Shown here: piece after piece, positions 1 through 9,929 of the stretch
Layout of the letters: each line of letters starts with the position of its first letter
Numbering within the stretch: position 1 is the stretch's first letter
Source of the DNA: Emydura subglobosa
Lineage: Eukaryota; Chordata; Testudines; Chelidae
Length of the DNA stretch: 64,000 bases
Assembly (NCBI GenBank): GCA_007922225.1
Contig: ML679961.1
Location: 65,361,075-65,425,074 of the forward strand
Direction of reading: 5' to 3'
Made by a program: the position numbers and the translations under genes
Notes under the pieces: generated by a model
Seen by the model: the letters and a program-made list of their open reading frames with translations, nothing else
Told to the model about the DNA's origin: nothing
Databases searched by the model: none

Positions 1-790
1 CAATAGAGAGGAACAGGAATATGGTTGGGGGAGACTAACGTTGACTGGGCAAGGCTGCTAGGAACCGAAGGGTAGGGTGGCAGGGAAAAGATGGTGGGAG
101 GAGAAACGGATCTGATGAGGAATTAGGGTGTGGGGAAGAACTTAGACTGGCTGAGCAAAGAGCCTAGGACAAGGCGCCAGAAGGGAGGGAGGAGTAAATG
201 AGATATTGAGCTTGGATAAGGAGCCCAGGAAAGGAGGCCACAACTGGAAGCCAGTGGGGACAGGGAACATGGGTGAGAGAGTGAGGGGTGGGAGCTTCAT
301 ACATTGGACACAGAGTGGGGAGACAAGAATTTGCTGGGGAAGGAGATCAGGACTGGGATTAGAAACCCAAGGAGTGGAGAGTGGGACTGGCTAAATGAGA
401 ATGGGAATAAGCCAAGAAGTCAGGCGTGCAGCAGAGATAGACCTGGGTCATGGACAGCTTGGACAGGGGAAGGGTCAGAAAGGGTTATGCTTGGAAGCAA
501 TGGACAAGAGAGTATGTGCCATCTAGAGCACACTCCCCTCCAGAACTTTGAATGGTTCCTGTGTCTCACCATTCTTCTGCTGTCAGCAAGTATCTGTGAA
601 GCTCTCTGGTAAAGAAATTCATCTCCCTTTAGGGCTGGTCCACAGAGAGGATTATAACCTACTACTGCTATCATTTACTTGGTTAGCAGTGTCATAGATC
701 TTTGAGGTCAATCTAAAGGACCCAACCTTACTGATAACCCACATGCTTGTCATTATGATGCTGGATGGTGGAGTTTCTGTCTTTTCAGTT
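1..790. repeat. Purine-rich low-complexity stretch
   Basis: The first 500 bases are dominated by G and A on the plus strand, with loosely repeated phrases such as gactggctgagcaaag and gactggctaaatgag. This looks like a decayed minisatellite or a purine-rich part of an interspersed repeat. Open frames here (for example 304-612) have no recognisable domain and follow from a composition poor in stop codons. From about 520 to 790 the base use becomes ordinary and I recognise nothing. Confidence 0.4.
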
Positions 791-1149
791 TGCTTTTTTA
801 AAAATCTAGCAAATTACACAAAAAGCCTAACATTATTGTTGCAAAGTCAAGCACTCAGTAATTAGGAAATGCCAGAATTAAGGTTATCTGTGCAACCTTA
901 ATTCGACCCCTCTGTGCATATGCATTATGATATATAATCTTTAATTACATGATCATATACTATTTCCACCCCCACACACACATGCACAGAATCCCTGCCT
1001 CATTCGATGCACAAGATGGATGGTGCTCTGGGAATGAATCAGGATTGTATAATGAAGGAGACTTGACTATAGAAATCCTGCATTTTTTGTTGCCAAAATC
1101 TGAAGGGGTGTACTGAATGAGGCACGGGACTGCAACAAGAAAAAGGACA

Positions 1150-1590
1150 GACTCCTGGTTAAGACAGTTGAATCCTGCCCTGGAGAACTGGATTCTATCC
1201 CTGCCTCTGTCACAGAGTTCCTATTGGATACTGGGTTAAACCAAAACTTTTCATAGGTGTTCACTAGTTGTGTGTTCTTCATTTTCTGGATACCTGACAA
1301 TCTTGGGGTGTGATATGCAGAAGTGCTGGGCACTTACAACTGAAACTGAAGTCAATGGCAGCTGCAGCTGAATGTATTAAGTACTATCTAACACTATGTA
1401 CTCTGAAAAATCAAGTCCTAGGTATGTCAAATTAGGCGCCCCAACGTTAGTGACTGCTTTTGACTTTAATATCTCTGTGCCTCAGTTCCCCAGATAATAA
1501 TACCTCATCATCACACAGAGGTGCTGCGAAGATAAATTAAATAATATCTGTGAAGCACTCAGACTCTATAGTGATAATTCTGTCTTCAGA
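1150..1590 (+). repeat. MIR/CORE-SINE, interrupted by a MITE
   Basis: The 5' body is at about 1155-1245 (ggttaagacagtt, then ggattctatccctgcctctg, the usual tRNA-derived box B and CORE phrase). The 3' body resumes at about 1455-1590 (ctctgtgcctcagttccccag, then gataataatacctc and the gaagcactcagac tail). The intervening 200 bases belong to another repeat, so the SINE was split by a later insertion. Confidence 0.6.
1285..1460. repeat. MITE-like repeat, aagtgctgagcac family, copy 1
   Basis: It contains gcagaagtgctgggcac, gaagtcaatggcagctgcag and a mirrored right flank with aaatcaagtcctagg and aaattaggcgccc. The same ordered words, with imperfect inverted symmetry, recur at 15205-15435, 25315-25450, 32350-32415, 33950-34100 and 63175-63345. 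It is inserted in the MIR around it. Confidence 0.5.
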
Positions 1591-1870
1591 ACAAGGTTTG
1601 AATAGTCAGCAGCAAATAACAACATTGGGCCACCCATTGGACAACAAGAAGAAACCAAAATATTGAATTCACTAAGTGAGCACCATCCATCCTGTGCACT
1701 GAGTAAAACACAAAATATATGTGACCATGTAATTAAAGACTGTATCATAATGTAAATTGCCACAAGGGCACAGGCAACATTAATTTTGGCATTTCCTAAC
1801 TTTTCAATGCTGGACTTTGCAACCTTAATAATGTTCTTTTAAAGTAGTTTGTGTGTGTAATAATATGCTT

Positions 1871-2834
1871 TGTTTTTTATAGAGCATCCCATCATTGTGG
1901 TATCTGAGCTACTGGTCTGGATGTGAACTGCTGACTTCCAGGTGAAAAGCCAATCTGCAGAGATGGCCAGTCCCCATAGTAAGAGGAAGATTTCAACATG
2001 AGTATACTGTTTGTACTCTACTAGGTTTCTTTGTTATTCAACAGTTCAATGTGACCTCACAGACTTGTCTCTTTTCATAAAATAGTCTTCAGTATTTTCT
2101 ATCATTTAGCTTTCCCTCCCACAGGGCATTAAAATCTGGCAATCAGCAAATGTGCTGGGTACCTGTTAAGATTATTCTGCTAAGTGACCTCATTTTTCTT
2201 AATCTTTAGCTGTCTAAAATTACTATTTTGGAATAAAAGAAAAAAAATCTATATATCTAGAGTCTACAGCAATATTTTAGTCAAGAATACAAGTGAACAA
2301 GGAAATAATGTGTTCCTGATAAAGCAGACCATGTTCCTTTTCAAACTCACAAATAATACAAATCCCATCCGTAATTCACAATAAAGAATTTTTGAGGAGG
2401 CACACACATTCTTACTTTAATTTAAATGGAACAAAATATTTCACTGGATTTGGGGGGAGGGTCCTTTTTTGCTGCTGTTGTTTTTAATCATTATTGGTAA
2501 CAGCAACCTGAAAGCTACAAACTGCAATCCATTTCCTTATGTGGATATATTTCCACTGTACTCACACCTAATACACTGGTTTGTTACTGCACAGTTGCTT
2601 ATGAGTACTGGCTGCACACACTGGTCTGTTAAAGGAGATCATAAGCACTGAGCTGTTCATTTTTAAAAGTTTCTAATAATCTGTTTTGAATAAGAAAAAT
2701 ACATTGAAATATGAGTGTGAGCTTTTAAATTACATACACAAGAAAAAAGGCAGATCACATTTTGGGCATGGCAAACTTGATATTGTCCCTTTAACTTTGG
2801 ATTCACAGAGGAAACAAAGTCTGATGCTAGATAA
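1871..2834. other. No recognised feature
   Basis: AT-rich sequence with short open frames only. I see no repeat family or gene signal that I can support. Confidence 0.4.
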
Positions 2835-3040
2835 AAGGACAGGGAATCAGAAGAGTCGGATCTTAGTCCTGGTGCTGCCACTGACTCACTCTATTCTTGG
2901 GATGGTCATTTAACCTCTCGGTGCCTCAGTGACTCATTTATAAAATGGGGAAAGTAATTCTTCCCTGTCTCACAGAGGTTTCCACAGACTTATTGTTTGC
3001 AAGTGCTTTGAGACCCTTATATGAAAGGCATTACACAAAC
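2835..3040 (+). repeat. MIR/CORE-SINE
   Basis: Ordered MIR landmarks are present: gtcctggtgctgccactgac, then tcatttaacctctcggtgcc, tcagtgactcatttataaaa and tggggaaagtaattcttccc, ending in aagtgctttgagaccc. It lacks the intact 5' pol III box A. The open frames crossing it are incidental. Confidence 0.75.
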
Positions 3041-4649
3041 AATTACATATCGAGATTTCAGAATATAAAACACTGTTTGATAAATTACAGGATTTGTACT
3101 ATCTGCAGGCCAAATCCACTGCCAATATTACTATGCAGGAGTTTCACTGACTGTGTAACAAACAAAAATTAGGCCAGTGTCCTGTCATTTCCATTACTGT
3201 GTGGTGCCTCTCAGCAATCGACACAAACTTACTTAGTACTATGGCCACATGGGGATCTAATGTCTGCCTGAAAAGAATACAGTCTTCATGGGCTAAGCGC
3301 ATCTCCAGGTGTCCACATGGATACAGCTGTTTGTTTATCGGGATTCAAGACAACCCATGATGATCGATAAAACATTTAGCATTAAGAACCTGTGGTGTCA
3401 ACACTTCCCAAGAAACCCTTTATTATTCTTGGCGAGAGATTGTGGAAACTGGTAAGAAATGGCCAGGATACCATTTGTCAGTGAACTGGAATGTTTCAGG
3501 GAACAGTTTCCCTTGTAAATTTGTCTGCACCTAGTTTAATCAACAAAATGTGCAGCTGTTAACAGGTTGTGGCTCCATATCCCACACCATATAAATAAAC
3601 TTCTTAATCAGTACAGAAGTGGATTCAAAAGCCAGTTGTTTTAACTGGCCTTTGTACAGAAATTGCATAACTGTAATGAAATTAACCATCAAAAGAAAAT
3701 TACAATCTTGTGCCAGCTTCAGGAAAACTACCTTCCTCAGGCTCTAAGACTGTGTTCACCAGGATGCCATAAGCTAGTCGTATTCTACTCTGTAATACGT
3801 TTACAATGGGGACAATAGCTACAGCATAGGTTTCTTGATCTCAGCAAAAACTTGCTCCCGCCCATTCTTACACCAATTAAATTTGAAAAAATTGATACAT
3901 TTAAGGTACTACATTAAAACACAGGAAAAACTACCATAGCTATTACTGTGATGAAATGCACAGTACAGTATGTTCTTATAAACAATGCTAAGTCCAAAGC
4001 AAGCTTGTCTTGGAATGTTTTTTGAGGACCCCTCTTTCCTTGTTCAAATTTTTCCTTTTTCTATATGCCAATCCTTTCTTTATCTTTTTTAATTTTCCCC
4101 TTTTATGTTACCCTTTTTTGGCAAGGTACTTTTGCCTGAGTCCTACTCTGTTCGCCAGTGCATCTGATCATCAACTTCTGGCTATTAGTCCCTACAGGCT
4201 AGTAGGGTCTTTATTTTTCATTTTATTGCATAGCATTTATATGCTGAATGACAAATAGCTTAAAAAGGTGTTAAATAAAATGAAAAGAAAATGGAAGGGA
4301 AAATAGAAGCTTAAGGAATCTACATGGAAAAATTAATCCAACTTTCCCCCTGCAGAGTTCTGAAAGTTCACACAGCAAGGAACACTCCTGTTTAGTATAA
4401 ACTTTAAAATGTATTTGAATTTAGATTAACACTGGCATTGCCAAGTTGTCTGCTGGCATTGTACATCTTGTTGAAAAACCAACCTGATCTGTGACACCAA
4501 CAGTCTCTGGGAAGTACCTAAAATAAAACTGTAAACTGGCTTCCATCTGCTTTACATCCGAGGACACCAATGAAAGTAATTATGTTCAATTTCAATGGGA
4601 ATTTATGGATTAAATATTTTCCTTTTTGTTATTGTTATTTGCTTTGCAG
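3041..4649. other. No recognised feature
   Basis: AT-rich unassigned sequence. The T-rich open frame at 4010-4258 is rich in Phe and Leu because of poly-pyrimidine composition and is not convincing as a gene. Confidence 0.4.
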
Positions 4650-4905
4650 TGATGCTTAGAAGCCCTAACCAAGCTCGAGGCCACATTGTGCCAGGCACTG
4701 TACATGTACATAGTAAGAGACAGCACAAACCCCAACAAGTTTACAATCTGAACAGAGAAGGAGTGGCACAAGAAACAGTGGCAGAGAGATATGGAAAATC
4801 CTATGCCTGACATCACTGCAGGTCAGTGGCAGAGCTGGGAATGCAAACTAGGCAATCTGACTCCCAGTTCAATATTGATCCACACCACACTACCACTCAG
4901 TAATT
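4650..4905 (-). repeat. MIR-like CORE-SINE
   Basis: Read on the plus strand it shows the complement of the SINE: gccacattgtgccaggcac, then tacatagtaagagacagcac, tttacaatctgaacag, aggtcagtggcagagctggg and ctgactcccagttcaat. The first part is the tail region of the family and the last part is the complement of the tRNA-like head. The same tail phrase recurs at 38485, 46470, 51225 (plus strand) and 60118. Confidence 0.7.
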
Positions 4906-5724
4906 AATAATGTTTAATATATAATTCCTGTTAAACAATCTCAAGAACTTTTTGTGTTTAATGTTTCGAGAATTTAATTACAGATGGCCCTGCGCAGGTG
5001 TGCTTGAGGGAAAAGGTGGCACAGGGAGCCCTGCAGTGGATTCTTGCAGAGGACAGTCATTCCTTCATTTCTTGAAGAGCACAATCAGTCTCCCACAATA
5101 TCCCCATAATACCCTCTGCTTGTATCCCCACATTACCTTCAATCACACATGCCCTGTTATTACTCTATCCCACTGTCCCTACTGCTCTTACTCTGCTCTC
5201 TCCATCTTGGAGATTCCTGCCTGGCTGCAGTCCTGGGATGAGCAGCTGCATGTTCTCTTTGCTCTGCTCCACTCTGTTGTCCTGAATCCAATACACAGGA
5301 TCATCTCCTTGTTGAGACTACTGCCTACCTCTTATATAATATCTTATGCCTTTCCCCACTCCTGACTTCGCATGGCAGAGATCATGCCTTTGTCCCACCT
5401 AAATACCTTACACAGAAGTCATGTGCTAGAGCACTACATCAGAGGAAGTCTCCCTGATATCCCAGCATGGGTCCGAGTTCTTCCCTGGTTGACTCACAGT
5501 TAACTATAAGGAACATTACAGAGTTCATGTAGCCCTAAGGCTCTTCCTCCCAAGTGAGTTGCCAGAAAGCGAGTATGAGACTATCAGGCAGAAAGATTTC
5601 CACCTCCCACACAAAAAGGGAAGCAAATCGTAAATTCAAATCTTTGATGAAAAAGTGTGAAAAATTGTTGCTCTTGACAACTGCAAGTACTTTTTGCTTC
5701 AGTTTTTATGTTCCATTTTCATAT
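4906..5724. other. No recognised feature
   Basis: The 137-residue open frame at 4952-5365 lies in C- and T-rich sequence. It is rich in Ser, His, Pro and Leu, has no domain I recognise, and is probably chance. Confidence 0.35.
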
Positions 5725-5873
5725 CTTTTGCCAATATTGCTCTACCGGAAAAAAATATTTTTTGCCAGTATAACTGCATCTATACTAGGGCTTTGGTTGG
5801 TATAGCTATGTCTGATAGAGGTGTGATTTATTTCACATGCACAGCAAAACTTTTAAGTATAGACCAGGCCTGA
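5725..5873. repeat. Palindromic MITE, gtctacact type
   Basis: It contains ttgccagtataactgcatc, tatactagggctttggttgg, tatagctatgtctgatagag and a right end reading tatagaccaggcc. These are the decayed halves of a short palindromic element. The same family occurs 540 bp downstream at 6416-6692. No coding capacity. Confidence 0.5.
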
Positions 5874-6415
5874 GTCTATTCTGAATCATTGTGCCACGTT
5901 GTCAGCTTCCTTTACGGAAAAAAATTGCATCCTATTATGCTTCTGCAACTGCTGTTGAAAACTGGGTTCCAGTGTAAACAAGTTCAAGGCTGGATGTCTG
6001 AGCTGGTTAAACAGCATACATTGAGCAACACTACCAGAAAGATTGAACAGACTCCATGTGCATGAACCTTCTTTTTCCTTTCTCACACTGCATTCACTGA
6101 CCCAACTCTGACCAAGGAAATTTAGACCACAGTTATATTAACACTGAATTGCCCCAATGTGCAAATAACACTTCTATCTCACTTACATACCCTACGTGAC
6201 TATTTTGTCTTTGCTTAAGTTGCTGAACCAACCTTTACATAACCACTGAATCGAGCCCAATAAGGCAATTAGAGTAATGTAATCATTTAGCAAAAAACAG
6301 CTATCAAGAGAATTAACTCAGCATGAGCTTCATTCAAAACCAAAATCCACTGAAGCAATCTTCTAAAGAGAACCTCCACTAAATGATTAGTGCCAATACA
6401 CTAATGCAGAGACAG
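5874..6415. other. No recognised feature
   Basis: Unassigned AT-rich spacer between two related MITEs. Confidence 0.4.
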
Positions 6416-6692
6416 AGGCCTGATCTTATGTTTTGCCACATAACTATGTCGGTAAAGGGTATAATTTTTACCAGGAAAGTTATGCCAGCAAAAGCTCTAC
6501 TCTAGATGCAGTTATACGAGTATAGGACACTAAATATCCATATGGCTTAATTTGCTTCACTAAGCAAGAATAGCTATAACTGATAAGTATTTTTATACTA
6601 GTGCAACTACGTCTACTCAAGGGCTTTTTGCCACTTTTAATTATGCTGGCAGAACAGATAAAACCGCAAAGTTTTAAAGTGTAGGCAAGGCC
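6416..6692. repeat. Palindromic MITE, second copy
   Basis: The left end is aggcctgatcttatg and the right end is gtgtaggcaaggcc, which are approximate complements. Inside are cataactatgtcggtaaagg, agttatgccagcaaaagc and tgcagttatacgagtatagg, which pair with one another or with the matching parts of the 5725-5873 copy. Confidence 0.5.
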
Positions 6693-7457
6693 AATAGCCT
6701 CTCAGAAACAGAAATATGTAAAGTCTATACAGTTATATAAATAGAATTTGGGAGCAGTCAGAGTGATACACTGCATTAACATATGTCAACAAAGGAAATA
6801 GTGATTACAGAGCCACCTGACCAAAACGCCCAAGCATCTGTCTCTAAACAAACACAGCTAATATTTGTGGGTTATTTTCATCACCAGGTGAGATGTTTTC
6901 ATATAGCTGTCAGAGAGAAGATTATGCTGAGAAATAGTCTCTCTCACCTGGAGGCATTTAAAACAAATGATGAAAACTGCTTACATGGCAATAATGGCTT
7001 CCTTTGTTTATGTTTAGCCATTTCACAGAGAACTGCTAGGAAACAGCAGGCAGAATGCTTTGACAACTAGACTTGTATAGAAAACAGGTTTAAATAATTC
7101 CCATTGGAACAATGCTTGTCTGTTATGTTGCTTATCATCTCAGTCCATCTCACGATGTAAAAGATACAGTAGGTTTCTCTTCTCCAAAGCTATAAGAAAG
7201 TAGCTAATTTCCGTTTCTTAATAATTCCAGAACTGAATATTTCCTATCCTATTTTACTGACATGCACACTCCAACATTCAACAACAATTTTCCCAATGCT
7301 ATTGTAAAAGCTATAATGGCCAGAATTTTCACTTGGATGACTAAAGTGGAAGGACAGCTAAAACATAATACGAGCCTGCATATAGACGCTATCGGCTCCC
7401 CCTCCCTCTCTGTTCCTTCTTGCTGGAACTCTGACTGAGGGGAAGGTGGGCAAGTGT
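6693..7457. other. No recognised feature
   Basis: Unassigned sequence. From about 7380 it becomes GC-richer (ctccctctctgttccttctt) and may be the outer part of the adjoining DIRS element, but I cannot fix that edge. Confidence 0.3.
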
Positions 7458-7559
7458 GGAATGGGCATGAGCAACACATCTCGAAGAACAACAGTTACAA
7501 GTAAGTAACCGTTCTTTCTTCTTCAAGTGCTTGCTCATGTCTATTCCCAAAGTAGGTGA
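7458..7559. repeat. DIRS left end: hairpin plus inverted terminal repeat
   Basis: The ITR proper is about 7515-7559 and matches the right end at 11956-11988. Just outside it, 7458-7498 is an imperfect complement of the inner part: ggaatgggcatgagca pairs with tgctcatgtctattcc, and cagttac pairs with gtaaccg. Together these form a hairpin of about 90 bases with a very short loop. DIRS elements are known to carry an internal complementary region next to one terminal repeat, and this arrangement fits that. Confidence 0.65.
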
Positions 7560-8485
7560 CTCACCAGCAGTATCTCCAGAGGCGGCAGGAGTTCACGGAC
7601 TGACACTTGGAGCACCACTCTACTGAAGCCAGCATCATCCCAAGCTTGCTGCATTAAGGCACAGTGGGATGCAAAGGTATGTACCAATGACCAGGTAGCT
7701 GCCATGCAGATGTCCTGAATGGGCACGAGTTTGGAAGGCCGCAGATGAGGCTTGCACTCTCGCTGAAGGAGCCGTAACGGACTCCAGAGGCATGATGCCG
7801 GCCTGCTCATAACAGGTTTGGATGCAGGCTGTAATCCATTTCAAGATATGGTGTGAAGAAATCGGCAGTCCCTTCATCCGGTCTGCAACAGCAACGAAGA
7901 GTTGCATCGAACGATGAAATTGTTTGGTACTGTCGATGTAAGATGCCAGGGCCCATCTCACATTGAGATTGTGCAGTCGTCTCTCTTCATTGTGCGGTTT
8001 AGGACGAAAGACAGGTAGAAATATATCCTGGCTGAGGTGAAAGTGCGAGACTACCTTAGGCAAAAAGGCCGGGTGCAGGCGTAGTTGAACGGTGTCCTTA
8101 TAGAACACTGTGTAGGGTGTCAATGCCTGATCCCTGAAACTTGTCTGGTGGGTGTACTAGCCACCAGGAAGGCGACCTTCCAGGACAAATGCATAAGGGA
8201 GCATGAGGCCATAGGTTCAAAGCGAGGACCAGTGAATCTAGAAAGGACCAAGTTCAGGTCCCACTGGGGAGAAGGCTCCGTTACTGATGGGAACAGCCTT
8301 TCCAATCCCTTAAGAAACCTGGCCATCATTTTGTGTGAAAAGATTGTTCTACCTTCCACTAAGGGGTGGAAAGCAGATATAGCCGCTATGTGGACTTTAA
8401 CTGATGAGAAGGCCAATCCCTCCGGCTTTAGATGGAGCAGATATGCTAAAACTATTGTGATAGATGCTTCCCTCAGGGACACACC
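7560..8485 (-). pseudogene. DIRS tyrosine recombinase (YR) remnant
   Basis: In DIRS elements the recombinase inserts the circular DNA intermediate at its target. The N-terminal core-binding part is in the frame at 8120-8482, with SSVKVHIAAISAFHPLVEG and FSHKMMARFLKGL. Its end, ASTPTRQVS, matches the region of the first catalytic Arg. The catalytic C-terminal half continues in the frame at 7635-8123 (VTAPSARVQASSA) and then shifts to the frame at 7541-7810 (DICMAATWSLVHTFASHC). Two key positions look lost: the His of the H-x-x-R motif reads Pro (PSAR), and the Tyr nucleophile expected after FASH reads Cys (codon at 7661-7663). At least two frame changes occur. Assignment to the DIRS YR family is firm; residue roles are from family knowledge. 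Confidence 0.8.
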
Positions 8486-8499
8486 ACAATCGGTTGCTC

Positions 8500-8850
8500 A
8501 GTAGGCCTGTTCCTCCTGACTCAGCCATGGAGCACCCATGCCGTCAGACATATTGCGATTGAGTGAATGTTGTGAGTGACACAAAAATCCCAGAAACTCA
8601 CGACTTCCTTGCACTGGGGCCGGAGACTAGGCCCTCCCTTATCTGTTGATACAATACACAGAGGCTGTATTGTCTGTGAATATCTGCACCACCTTGTTGG
8701 CAAGATGTGGTGGGAAGACAGTACAAGCTATATGAATTGCCCTCAGCTCCCTGATATTGATATGTAGCCACAGTTCCGCAGAGGTCTTCATGCCCTGGAT
8801 CTTTAGGGAACCCAAGTGAGCTCCCCATCCCCATCCGAAGCTTCAGAAAT
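8500..8850 (-). pseudogene. DIRS RNase H domain remnant
   Basis: Read on the minus strand, the frames at 8598-8834 and 8521-8703 carry broken RNase H signatures. There is an AHLGSL-like stretch, INIRELRAIHIAC and IFTDNT-like residues, then SLRPQCKEVVSFWDFCVTH. In this superfamily the E of the ELRA motif and the D of the TDN motif are metal ligands. The fragments are spread over at least two frames with stop codons between them. The domain lies between the reverse transcriptase and the recombinase, the usual DIRS order. Confidence 0.65.
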
Positions 8851-9720
8851 TAGCATTACCGATGGCTGAGATGTCTCGAAAGGCATTCCCGAGAGCACCT
8901 GACATGGATCCATTCACCACACCAGGGAGGAATTCCGGAGGAACCATAAGTACCCTGTCCAGGTGGTGCCTGACTGGAGAATACACCAAAGCCACCCACA
9001 CCTGGAGGGGTCTCAGGTGCAGGCTGCCATGTGGCCCAGGAGGCTGAGGCAGACCCTCGCCATCGTGAGGGGGTGGGACATAACGCAGGTTATAATGTCC
9101 ATCGTAGCCAGAAACCTTTTGTCTGGAAGGAATGCTCTGGCTTTGGACTCCAACATTGCCCCGATGAACTCTATTCTCTGTATGAGTACTAATGTCGATT
9201 TTTGCTCGTTTATTAGGAGGCCCAGCGCCTGGTAGATGTTCCAGGTTATCGTGATGCTGGCCTGAACCTGGGATCTTGACCTGCCCCTGATGAGCCAATT
9301 GTCCAGGTAAGGGAACACTTGTACCCCTCTGCTTTGGAGGTATGCTGCCACTAACAACATGCACTTGGTAAAGACCCTTGGCGTGGTTGAAAGACCAAAG
9401 GGGAGCACTGCAAACTGGTAATGGCGGTCCCCTACTGTAAACTATAGGAATCTCCTGTGGTCAGGGAAGATTGCGATGTGAAAGTAAGCATCCTTTAAGT
9501 CGAGAGCGGCATACCAGTTGCCAGGATCCAGAGAGGGAATGATGGTAGCTAAGGAAGCTATACAGAACTTAAACTTTTTGAGGTATTTGTTGAGGCGTCT
9601 TAAGTCCAAGATAGGCCTCAGCCCTCCTTTTGTCTTTCTTATCGGGAAATAACAGGAGTAAAATCCTTGACCTTGTAGGTCCTGGGGAACTTCCTATACT
9701 TCCCCCACCTTCACGAGGGC
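8851..9720 (-). pseudogene. DIRS reverse transcriptase remnant
   Basis: The clearest part is the frame at 9013-9408, which reads LPFGLSTTPRVFTKCM, then VFPYLDNWLIRGRS and INEQKSTLVLIQRIEFIG. These are the LPFGL palm motif, the YLDD-box region and the following EKS/FLG-like motif of DIRS/Ty3-type reverse transcriptases. The catalytic box reads YLDN (9298-9309), so the second Asp is Asn. Upstream, GDRHYQFAV continues the same frame, but a TAG stop interrupts it near 9443. The region before that (9450-9720) is less clear. The enzyme would copy element RNA in the original parent; this copy is inactive. Confidence 0.8.
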
Positions 9721-9929
9721 CTGCACCTCCTGCTCAAGAAGTTTCTCGTGAAAGGGGTCCCGGAAGAGGGACAGGAAGGGATGGTGACATGGGGGAAGTG
9801 AGGCAAACTGACAGGTATAACCAAGCGCCACTGCACTGAGCACCCAATGGTCTTACGTAATGGTGGCCCGGGGGGGGGGAAAAGCAGGCCAAACAAAAAG
9901 AAAACATAAGAGGAGTTGGATCCACAGGT

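Larger units (their letters stand above)
790..1870. repeat. Fold-back (inverted-arm) repeat of about 1.1 kb
   Basis: The left arm (about 790-1041) matches the reverse complement of the right arm (about 1663-1870). Shared words include gttgcaaagtc at 836 against gactttgcaac near 1813, ggaaatgccag against its complement, and gatggatggtgctc against gagcaccatccatc. The arms are roughly 200-250 bp and are separated by about 620 bp. That interval contains a MIR and a small MITE. A further copy of the arm lies in direct orientation at 62590-62825, so this is a dispersed family and not a local inversion. No transposase is visible. I do not recognise the family by name. Confidence 0.6.

Noticed and set aside
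4952..5365. 137-residue open frame
   Set aside because: Ser-, His-, Pro- and Leu-rich, following C/T-rich composition, with no domain, no splice context and no repeat explanation.
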